This document shows, piece after piece, positions 1 through 6,916 of a stretch of 64,000 nucleotides of DNA. Made by a program: the position numbers and the translations under genes. Each line of letters starts with the position of its first letter. The stretch's first letter is position 1. Source of the stretch: Thalassospira lucentensis (GTDB lineage: Bacteria > Pseudomonadota > Alphaproteobacteria > Rhodospirillales > Thalassospiraceae); the NCBI RefSeq assembly GCF_032921865.1, contig NZ_CP136684.1, positions 1,036,501 through 1,100,500 of the forward strand, given 5' to 3'. The notes under the pieces are model-generated. The model was not told where the DNA came from and did not search any database. It saw only the letters and a list, made by a program, of their open reading frames with translations.

Positions 1-79
1 CACGCAGAACACGAATCGCGATTTCACCGCGGTTCGCGACCAGAAGTTTACGGATACGCTTTGGTGCAGAACGCGTCAT
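1..79 (-). CDS. Biotin carboxylase, N-terminal fragment
   Basis: The minus strand from the ATG at 79 encodes 26 residues before the window ends, including LLVANRGEIAIRVLR, the first strand and loop of the biotin carboxylase ATP-grasp fold shared by acetyl-CoA, propionyl-CoA, methylcrotonyl-CoA and pyruvate carboxylases. The enzyme would carboxylate biotin using ATP and bicarbonate. The substrate cannot be decided from this fragment. A propionyl-CoA carboxylase would fit the methylmalonyl-CoA mutase genes later in the window, but that is only inference. Confidence 0.85.
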   Translation of the reverse strand, partial: MTRSAPKRIRKLLVANRGEIAIRVLR

Positions 80-513
80 GGACACCGGGCTCCTACCAGA
101 TTTGTAGGGCAGGTGCGTCCCTGTGCGCCCCTGCCGAAAACCAAGAGAAACGCCACGATATGATCCCGGAATGCGTTGCGGTGCGGGATGCCTGCAACGC
201 CATACCATCTGTGGCGATAAAGGATGTCTGTCACGTTAAAACGCGTGCAGTGCATCCAGGGTTCCTGGCGCCCGGTGGGCAGGCGACGTGTCTGATATAT
301 GCGCAATGCGCTGCCTCTGTCAAAGCATGATCTTCGAAATTGGTAATACCAATTTCACTTTGTCGCGGCCAGTGCCTTTTCACCATGCGGAAAATCTCGA
401 CTTTGAACAATGCAACCCAAAGGTTCGAAAACTGCGATCAGGCGCAGACTTTTGATGCTTTTATGATATTGTCCGGCCCGAAAAATTTTCCTGTATCCGA
501 GACTGTTGCGCCC
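80..513. other. Divergent intergenic region with palindrome
   Basis: This 434-base stretch separates the divergent biotin carboxylase and Cache kinase genes. I see no convincing gene in it; the short open frames lack family resemblance and good ribosome binding sites. It holds the perfect 19-base palindrome described separately and presumably both promoters. Confidence 0.5.
337..355. promoter_or_regulatory. Palindromic operator, FadR/GntR-like
   Basis: AAATTGGTA-A-TACCAATTT is a perfect inverted repeat around one central base. Its core TTGGTAATACCAA matches the TTGGTnnnACCAA type of site bound by FadR-subfamily GntR regulators such as PdhR, LldR and GlcC. It lies about 260 bases upstream of the biotin carboxylase start and about 160 bases upstream of the kinase start, so either gene could be the target. 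Confidence 0.55.
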
Positions 514-1917
514 ATGCCGAAAATCAATCTTCGACTAAAGTTTTTGCTGCTGTCGATCCTGCCACTGGTTCTGGCGGCTGCGGCAATCTCGTATCTGGTG
601 TTTGCACAGGCCGAACGACTGGCCGAAGCCGAAATCAGAACGTTCGAGCGCAACATCCTTGAAGCCCGCAAGGAAGAGCTTAAAAGCTATCTTGAACTCG
701 CCCTTGCCTCGATCGATCACATCTATTCGGTCGCAAGCCCTTTGGATGCGGTTTCCAAGGAACGGGTCAAAAGCATCATCGAAGACCTGTCCTATGGCGA
801 GGATGGCTATTTCTTTATCTATGACCGCGATGGCACTGCCCTTGTCGATCCGCCCCAACCGTGGCGACTGGGGCGGACATACTGGAACCTGCGCGATCTG
901 AACGGGAATTCCGTCATTCAGGCGCTGATTTTCAATGCCGAAAAGGGGGGCGACTTCCTGCGCCATGTCTGGGAAAAACCATCGACCGGCGAGCCTGCCG
1001 AAAAAATCGCCTATTCCCTGATGCTGGATAAATGGGGCTGGATGATCGGCACCGGGATTTATATCGATGACATTTCCGAACAGGTGAAGGAAATCGAGAC
1101 CGAGGTATCATCCCACATCCGTGACACGACCATATCAATTGTCGGAATCACCATTCTGGCGGTTTTGCTGGTTGGCATTTCGGGCACCGTAGTCACGCTT
1201 TCAGAACGCAAACTTGCCGATTCCAAGCTAAAGGAACTGACCCATCGGGTTGTCGACGTTCAGGAACAGGAACGTTTGCGGGTGTCGCGCGAACTGCATG
1301 ACGGCATCAGCCAGATCCTTGTTTCCGTCAAATATTCGGTCGAAACCGCCATCGCACGATTGGGGCCGGAAAAGAATGCCGCGACCGAACCGATGGAAAA
1401 GGCCGCCAAACGTTTGCAGGATGCCATTCACGAGGTCCGTCGCATATCGCGCGACCTGCGCCCGGCGGTTCTGGATGATCTGGGCCTGCGTCCGGCGATT
1501 GAAAGCATGTGCAAGGAATTGGCAGACCGGTCCGACATGCAGATTGATGTCAAATCGGATAACATTGATGTTGTTCTTGATATCGCAAAAAAGACGACCC
1601 TGTATCGCGTCTTGCAGGAAACCCTGACCAATATCGAACGCCACGCCGATGCCACGCATATCAAGGTCACGATCCGCCGCGAAGGCCAGAGTGTCGTGAT
1701 GAAAATCATCGATAACGGTGTCGGGTTTGAAACCAACCGTTATATTCGAAATCGCGATCCGCGTGCCGGGATCGGACTTCGCAATATGCGCGAACGCATG
1801 GAATTCCATGGTGGCGGCATGACCGTCAAATCCGAACCGGACGATGGCACAACCATCACAGCCTATATTCCGGTTTCGCGTGATAATGATCTACCCGTCA
1901 CCGCCATCACCGGCTAA
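514..1917 (+). CDS. Cache-domain sensor histidine kinase, NarX/DegS type
   Basis: Membrane sensor kinase of 467 residues from the chosen ATG. A transmembrane helix lies at about residues 8-28. A periplasmic single-Cache domain follows (GYFFIYDRDGTALV, then WGWMIGTGIYIDD), the type that binds small organic ligands. A second helix lies near residue 210. The HisKA_3 dimerisation domain carries RELHDG with the phospho-acceptor at about His262, followed by an HATPase_c domain (N box near NIERHA, G box GIGLRNM). The frame is open further upstream to 340, but that extension has no family resemblance, so the start directly before the first helix was chosen. The NarL-type regulator 60 bases downstream is the obvious partner. 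Confidence 0.88.
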   Translation: MPKINLRLKFLLLSILPLVLAAAAISYLVFAQAERLAEAEIRTFERNILEARKEELKSYLELALASIDHIYSVASPLDAVSKERVKSIIEDLSYGEDGYFFIYDRDGTALVDPPQPWRLGRTYWNLRDLNGNSVIQALIFNAEKGGDFLRHVWEKPSTGEPAEKIAYSLMLDKWGWMIGTGIYIDDISEQVKEIETEVSSHIRDTTISIVGITILAVLLVGISGTVVTLSERKLADSKLKELTHRVVDVQEQERLRVSRELHDGISQILVSVKYSVETAIARLGPEKNAATEPMEKAAKRLQDAIHEVRRISRDLRPAVLDDLGLRPAIESMCKELADRSDMQIDVKSDNIDVVLDIAKKTTLYRVLQETLTNIERHADATHIKVTIRREGQSVVMKIIDNGVGFETNRYIRNRDPRAGIGLRNMRERMEFHGGGMTVKSEPDDGTTITAYIPVSRDNDLPVTAITG

Positions 1918-1977
1918 GGTGACATCAGATGTTTCGGCCCAGATGTTTCCGTAATGTGACAGAGAACTGAATTGACC

Positions 1978-2649
1978 ATGAGCAGCGCAAATATCTCCTA
2001 TTCGCCCAACCGCCCCATTCGTGTTTTGCTGTGCGACGACCATGCGCTGGTCATGGATGGCATTCGTTCGCGTCTTGAATGCTATGACCATATCGATATC
2101 GTCGGCGAAGCTGGCAACGGCATGGAAGCCCTGTCACTGGCCTCTAATGTCAGACCCGACATCGTTCTGATGGATATCTCGATGCCGGTGATGAACGGGC
2201 TTGAAGCCGCCGAAAAATTCCGCGAAACCATGCCCGATATCAAGGTCATCATCCTGACCATGCATGAAAATCCGGAATATCTTCGCACCGCCCGGCTGGC
2301 AGGCGCACGCGGCTTCATCCTGAAGGACGTATCGTCAAACGACATGGTCCGCGCAATCGAAACGATTGCCAATGGCGGCGAGGCCTATAGCCCGACATTT
2401 GATCGCATCAGCAACAACGAAGGCATGCCTGACGACGGCATGCCGTTGACGACCCGGGAACGCACCGTCTTGCGGCTTCTGGCCAAAGGTGCCAGCAACA
2501 AGCACGTTGCCCGCGAACTTGATATCAGTGTGCGTACCGTCGAAACCCATCGCCGCAACATCAAACGCAAGCTTGATATCGACAGTTCCGCTGGTCTGGT
2601 CCGCTATGCGATTGAAAAAGGCCTGGTCACTCTGGACAACACTGCATAA
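1978..2649 (+). CDS. NarL/FixJ-family response regulator
   Basis: Response regulator of 223 residues. The receiver domain has the acidic pair CDDH near residue 20, phospho-acceptor Asp66 in VLMDIS and Lys in FILKD. The C-terminal LuxR-type helix-turn-helix (LTTRERTVLRLLAKG, then SVRTVETHRRNIKRKL) binds DNA. A TTG six bases upstream is in frame, but the ATG is preferred. It follows the HisKA_3 kinase in the same direction, the usual arrangement for a cognate pair, so it is probably phosphorylated by that kinase. Targets are unknown. Confidence 0.92.
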   Translation: MSSANISYSPNRPIRVLLCDDHALVMDGIRSRLECYDHIDIVGEAGNGMEALSLASNVRPDIVLMDISMPVMNGLEAAEKFRETMPDIKVIILTMHENPEYLRTARLAGARGFILKDVSSNDMVRAIETIANGGEAYSPTFDRISNNEGMPDDGMPLTTRERTVLRLLAKGASNKHVARELDISVRTVETHRRNIKRKLDIDSSAGLVRYAIEKGLVTLDNTA

Positions 2650-2815
2650 CGGTCCTCCCGAAAAGGTCGTGCCATTGTGATGTTTCTCGCGTCTTGGTCG
2701 CTATTAGGTTGAATTTACAAATCAATAAGGTAGATTGTTCCAAGATTTAGAGTGCTTCCACCTAACAGCCTGCGGCGACCGATCCTGCATCTGTCCCGTT
2801 CCGTCAGGGGGTTTT

Positions 2816-3532
2816 GTGAATTACTCCGCACCGCAATCAGCCATGCCCGACATGTTGCGTTGTCGCCAATGCGGCGTTCGGCAACTTGCGCTTTTCAACG
2901 ACCTGACCGATGCCGATTTCAAACTGGTTCACCTGCCGGTCGAAGACATGGCAATTGCCAAACGCACAGCCCTTTATAACGCCGGTGATGATGCGAACGC
3001 ACTGTTCACCCTGCGTAGCGGCCTGATCAAACTGACGCATTATCTCGCCGACGGCTCGCAACGGGTTGTCAGGCTTGTCCGCCCCGGCGGTACAATCGGC
3101 CTCGAAGCCCTTGTCAGCGATAGCTTTGCCCATCACGCCGAAGCCCTTCAGGACAGCACGCTATGCCGGATTCCGGTTGCGGTTGTTGAAAAGCTTGATC
3201 GCGAAAGCCCCCGTCTGCACAAACAGTTGCTCACCCGCTGGCATCAGGCGGTGATGGAATCCGATAACTGGCTTACCCAGATGTCGACCGGTTCCGCCCG
3301 GGAACGAGTTGCACGGCTGTGCCTGTATCTGTGTGATGATACCGATGACAGTTGCGTTCTGCCCGGTCGCGAAGACATGGGGGCCATGCTTGGCATCACG
3401 ACCGAAACCGCCAGCCGGGTTATCGCCGAGTTTCGCCGACATGGTCATCTAAACCTGCGCAATCGCTCTGAATTCGGGCTTGATGTCAAAGCACTTCAGA
3501 TCGTTGCCGGACTTGATCACGAAGCGGCCTGA
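2816..3532 (+). CDS. Crp/Fnr-family transcriptional regulator
   Basis: A protein of 238 residues with an N-terminal cyclic-nucleotide-binding-like beta roll and a C-terminal winged helix-turn-helix (LPGREDMGAMLGITTETASR) typical of Crp/Fnr proteins. The N-terminus has RCRQCG (Cys16, Cys19), resembling the start of Fnr-like proteins, but the full four-cysteine iron-sulfur pattern is not evident, so oxygen sensing is not established. The GTG start was chosen because AGGGGG lies just upstream; the frame is open to TTG at 2735 and an ATG occurs at 2843. It follows the two-component pair, but a gap of about 165 bases suggests its own promoter. Confidence 0.85.
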   Translation: MNYSAPQSAMPDMLRCRQCGVRQLALFNDLTDADFKLVHLPVEDMAIAKRTALYNAGDDANALFTLRSGLIKLTHYLADGSQRVVRLVRPGGTIGLEALVSDSFAHHAEALQDSTLCRIPVAVVEKLDRESPRLHKQLLTRWHQAVMESDNWLTQMSTGSARERVARLCLYLCDDTDDSCVLPGREDMGAMLGITTETASRVIAEFRRHGHLNLRNRSEFGLDVKALQIVAGLDHEAA

Positions 3533-3551
3533 CCGAATTGCACAAAACCAG

Positions 3552-4304
3552 TCAACGCATTGCATCGGGCAATGTTGTCTGGAATGCCGAATCTGGTCCG
3601 CATGCCTTCGATAGCCGTTCATATTCTTCCGGGGTGTCTATCGCACGATGGTCTTCGCGCCGCGCAAGATCGATGGCGCGCAACCGGCGTTTGAAATCCT
3701 GTCCATACTGGTTCAGCAAACGCCGTTGCAGGCGTTGCACCTCGCCCGCACCAACCGGTCGCATGGCGGCAAAGTCCGCGGTAATTTCCGCAACCATCGC
3801 ATCAAGTTCCCGCTGGATATCGCGTTCCATATGCTGGTTGATCTGCACATGTTGCCCTTCATGGGCATAGACCACATCATATTCGCATGTGCCACGCTCT
3901 AGCTCAGACGCGACATACACCAGATGTTTGATCACCTTGACCTCGGGATTGATCCTGATCGGATAAAGGCAAAATTGCCCCACCCCGACTTCGACTGGTT
4001 CAAGCCGCATGTCGAACCGTGCCTGAAGCTCATATTCGGTCAAGCCGGTCACCAGATAACGACTGCCCTGGTTGGCCCGGTTGTTAAGCCAGCGCACGGA
4101 CCGATGACGATCCAGCATCGGGTCCTGATTGATGAATGAAAGGCTTGCAACAGGTGCACGCGCGACCGCACAGCTGTTTTGCTGTGCGGCGGCATAATCG
4201 CTCGGCGTCACAAACAGAAACACCGCGATCAGACTGCATGCTGTAATTGCGCCGCACCTGATCAATGATTTGGGTACAGCGTGTTTCGCCCTTTGATCTG
4301 CCAT
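3552..4304 (-). CDS. Secreted HExxH protein, putative metallopeptidase
   Basis: A protein of 250 residues with a basic start and hydrophobic segment (about residues 13-40, ending AAAQQ), consistent with a signal peptide or anchor. Residues 148-152 read HEGQH, an HExxH zinc-binding motif, followed by a long helical region (residues 155-220) rich in Arg and Glu. Family resemblance is to DUF922-type putative secreted zinc proteases; I am not certain of the exact family. Cysteines at about 45, 112 and 140 could form disulfides in the periplasm. It converges on the Crp/Fnr-type gene with a 19-base gap. Substrate unknown. Confidence 0.65.
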   Translation of the reverse strand: MADQRAKHAVPKSLIRCGAITACSLIAVFLFVTPSDYAAAQQNSCAVARAPVASLSFINQDPMLDRHRSVRWLNNRANQGSRYLVTGLTEYELQARFDMRLEPVEVGVGQFCLYPIRINPEVKVIKHLVYVASELERGTCEYDVVYAHEGQHVQINQHMERDIQRELDAMVAEITADFAAMRPVGAGEVQRLQRRLLNQYGQDFKRRLRAIDLARREDHRAIDTPEEYERLSKACGPDSAFQTTLPDAMR

Positions 4305-4350
4305 ATAAAGGATACGTTAATTCGGCCTGACCGGTTTGATCAATCCGCCC

Positions 4351-4710
4351 CTAACTGTGTTTGACATGGGCAGCGCAATCAACGCAAAGCGGTGTGGTCG
4401 GATCAAATTCCAGACGCTTCTTTTCAATTTCCTCGCCACAGTTATGGCAGAAACCGTAATCAGCACGTTCGATCCGGGCCAGCGTCTTTTCAATGCGATC
4501 AAGTTCGGCAGCGCGGCGACGTTCCTGTTCCAGATGCATCTGCTGATCCTGAAGCGCATCCATCCGCGACAGGCGACCGACGGCCTGCTGATCAAGTTCA
4601 ACCGGCTTTCGATAATCTTCCGAATGGTTTGAATGGGCACTGATATCCGCGCGCCGGTCTTCAAGCCGCTGACGCAAGAATGCAATGTCAATATCTCTAC
4701 GATCAGACAT
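4351..4710 (-). CDS. DksA/TraR-family zinc finger protein
   Basis: A protein of 119 residues with a helical N-terminal half and the C-terminal four-cysteine zinc finger YGFCHNCGEEI...PLCVDCAAH that defines the DksA/TraR family. Members insert a coiled coil into the RNA polymerase secondary channel and modulate initiation, often with ppGpp. It is shorter than E. coli DksA (151 residues) and closer to the short DksA-like proteins of alphaproteobacteria. Whether it keeps the acidic coiled-coil tip cannot be judged with certainty. It lies just upstream of the HExxH protein gene in the same direction. Confidence 0.87.
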   Translation of the reverse strand: MSDRRDIDIAFLRQRLEDRRADISAHSNHSEDYRKPVELDQQAVGRLSRMDALQDQQMHLEQERRRAAELDRIEKTLARIERADYGFCHNCGEEIEKKRLEFDPTTPLCVDCAAHVKHS

Positions 4711-4820
4711 TCTGTTCCCTCACCGATTTGTTGCCGCCATAAAATATATATGGGTAGCGACCGGTGCCTTTCGCCAAGGGGGCGTCACGAATTTGTTCCG
4801 CCCCCTGCATTCAGCCGTGC

Positions 4821-6035
4821 CTAACCACAGTTTCCGCAGGCATCGACCAGCTTTTCCATCGCTGCCTCGGCCTCATCATCATCGAGCTTTTCGGCCTTCA
4901 TCTTTTTCTGGATCTTGCAGCACAGTGCCGGACCATCGGCAAAGGCATGATCGGTCCAGAACGGAATATCGGTGCCGAAATATCCAATCTGGTCCAGGAA
5001 CGACACACCGTAATAATAGGCTGCCCCGACTGAATTATAGAAAGTCGGATCATCAATGAACCCGCCATCCGGCGTCATGGATTTGGTCAGGCACCAGTCA
5101 AGGATCGTGGAAATGTCGGCTGATGCGGATTTCTGGCTGCCGCTATCGACTTCATCCCAGCCAAGGTCAAAGATTTTGGCAACGTCATAATTGTTGTGAT
5201 TGTTAAAATCACCATTGTGCTTCCAGCCAAACGGATAGGCATCATCACGGATTGCAAGTGTTGTCTTGAAGATGGCCGGCCATAGCCCGACCTTGCCATG
5301 CTGATAGGAAATATTGTGGAAGGTCAGACTAAGGTCCGGACTTTTCAAAATATCGCCCGCGTCTGTTTCAAACCAGCCGCCCCAATATCCCGATTGCGCA
5401 TCCTGCCAGTCATCCAACCAGCTTTTATAAGCCGCAATATAGTCATCGCTAAGATCAAAGCCTTTGACGTATTTGCGGAAATAATCGCGAATTTCGCTTT
5501 TGAAACACATTTCCGATAATGCCGCACTGACCGCACCCAGCGCATCGCGACGATCAAGCCCATCGGCAAAAATTCGCGATGTTTTCTGACTGTTCAGCCA
5601 GGCGACCAGATCGGCCGGTTGGGCAATCGGCGCCAGAAATGTCAGCGGATAATCCGGTGCAATCCCTTCGTCGGCCAACGAGTTGACCGCATCAATCATC
5701 GCATCCACCTTCAGGAACCACTGGTCGTAGCATGGCCCCCAGGAACCATCGCTTGCTACCTGTTCCTCGGCCCAGTCCTGATCCTTGTTTTTCAGCGACT
5801 TTTCAAACTGGGCCATCTTCTTTTCAAGCGCATCCCAGTCGGCGGTGTAAAGCAGCAACCACTTGCACTCGATCATATACTGATCGGATGCTGCCATACT
5901 GTTGCCTGTCTGCTGGGCCGCGATCAGCTTTTCTTCCAGCGGGGCGAGCTTGTCGGCATAGGCACCTTTTCGATCGGAATAGTCCGGATCAAAAGCACTG
6001 AACTGCTGCTCTATCAAGGAATTGAAATCTGTCAC
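4821..6035 (-). CDS. Conserved-looking protein of unknown function
   Basis: A protein of 404 residues that I cannot place in a named family. There is no signal peptide or membrane segment. It is rich in Asp, Trp, Tyr and Phe, with repeated helix-like stretches suggesting an all-alpha fold, perhaps an alpha/alpha toroid. Notable patches are SGYWGGWFET, the segment GDFNNHNNYDVAKIF around the middle, and a cysteine-rich C-terminus (LCCKIQKK, then DACGNCG). The dense aromatic and His/Asn motifs look like a conserved active or binding site, but no function is proposed. It is transcribed alone; flanking gaps are about 90-110 bases. Confidence 0.75.
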   Translation of the reverse strand: MTDFNSLIEQQFSAFDPDYSDRKGAYADKLAPLEEKLIAAQQTGNSMAASDQYMIECKWLLLYTADWDALEKKMAQFEKSLKNKDQDWAEEQVASDGSWGPCYDQWFLKVDAMIDAVNSLADEGIAPDYPLTFLAPIAQPADLVAWLNSQKTSRIFADGLDRRDALGAVSAALSEMCFKSEIRDYFRKYVKGFDLSDDYIAAYKSWLDDWQDAQSGYWGGWFETDAGDILKSPDLSLTFHNISYQHGKVGLWPAIFKTTLAIRDDAYPFGWKHNGDFNNHNNYDVAKIFDLGWDEVDSGSQKSASADISTILDWCLTKSMTPDGGFIDDPTFYNSVGAAYYYGVSFLDQIGYFGTDIPFWTDHAFADGPALCCKIQKKMKAEKLDDDEAEAAMEKLVDACGNCG

Positions 6036-6126
6036 GCAGGCCCCCTGTCATCGGTGTGTTCGACGACTTAAAACAGGTGCCGCCCGAAATGGAAAGTGAA
6101 ACAGAAACAAAGATCAGCAACGACAG

Positions 6127-6405
6127 TCAGTCCTGAGCCAGCCAATTCCTGATCACGCGCAATGCCTGCCCTGGATCGGTATCGACAATCCTGTTGGCAA
6201 TATTGACCTTGCGACGATCAATTTTTCCTTCAATCCCGGCCACCGAAAAACTGTCAGCATCAGAATCATGTACGCGTTCATCCGGACGATAGCGGTCCGG
6301 CGACGATCCCGGCTCATAACGCGGGATCGGTGCCAAGGGCTTCGGCCCGGCCAGATAGCCAGGATCATAAGAAGCCTGCCCGGATGATGCAGATTTGTTT
6401 GCCAT
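6127..6405 (-). CDS. Small protein with FliF-like C-terminal tail
   Basis: A protein of 92 residues from the ATG at 6405; an upstream in-frame start at 6441 is less likely. The N-terminal half is Pro/Ser/Tyr-rich and probably disordered. The C-terminus IVDTDPGQALRVIRNWLAQD resembles the extreme C-terminus of FliF, the flagellar MS-ring protein, whose tail binds FliG. That family comparison comes from memory, and no flagellar genes are adjacent, so any role at the flagellar rotor is a hypothesis. Confidence 0.6.
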   Translation of the reverse strand: MANKSASSGQASYDPGYLAGPKPLAPIPRYEPGSSPDRYRPDERVHDSDADSFSVAGIEGKIDRRKVNIANRIVDTDPGQALRVIRNWLAQD

Positions 6406-6916
6406 GCCGAAATTGTCTCTCCGATCAGCTCTTTCTGGCAAGAGGAATCACAGTTGGTATCTTTGCCGTCATATGGCCCACAAAGCGTTCAAAACGAAAT
6501 TTATTAACAAAAACTTATATGGTGATAACAAGCACATCAGATTATGTTATACTTTAGTCTCAGCCAACGTTGATCAGCACGAAAGCCGATTCCTGTCCAA
6601 ATGGTCGGGAAACCCGCACGGATCGCCGTAGAAGGTGTCGGCCTCAGTTGAACAAGGCCCGGTTTATCGCGCTATTCTAAGAGGTTCGAACGAAAATTTG
6701 GCGGACCGGTATGTTGTTTATAGATACAAAAAGATGCACATAGGAAAATTATCCGCCTGTACGTTGTAAACAACGAACAGCTCGCGCATCTTTAGAAGAT
6801 CAGGGGAAAACCGGCTTTCAGAACTTTACCCGGCATTGGCTTTAGGATATTCACTACTTAAGAGTAGGAATATCGATACCTTTCGATAGGCATAAGAAAT
6901 TCAGGGGAAGCCCGAC
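6406..6916. other. AT-rich intergenic region with hairpins
   Basis: This 511-base region is clearly more AT-rich than its surroundings, especially 6480-6560. I see no plausible gene. It holds an inverted repeat CGTTGT-AA-ACAACG at 6762-6775 and two adjacent hairpins at 6846-6888 just before the solute-binding protein gene, so it is best read as a long promoter or leader region for that gene. Confidence 0.5.
6846..6888 (+). promoter_or_regulatory. Tandem hairpins in leader of solute-binding protein gene
   Basis: The first hairpin pairs GATATTC with GAATATC (6846-6852 with 6868-6874) enclosing CTACT-TAAG-AGTAG, with one bulged A. The second pairs TATCGA with TCGATA (6871-6876 with 6883-6888). 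They overlap by four bases, so they could be alternatives. No poly-U run follows, so these are not ordinary terminators. They end 28 bases before the GTG start. Confidence 0.4.

Noticed and set aside
340..513. Extended N-terminus of the Cache kinase
   Set aside because: The 58 added residues resemble nothing in the family and run through the palindrome; the ATG at 514 sits directly before the first membrane helix.
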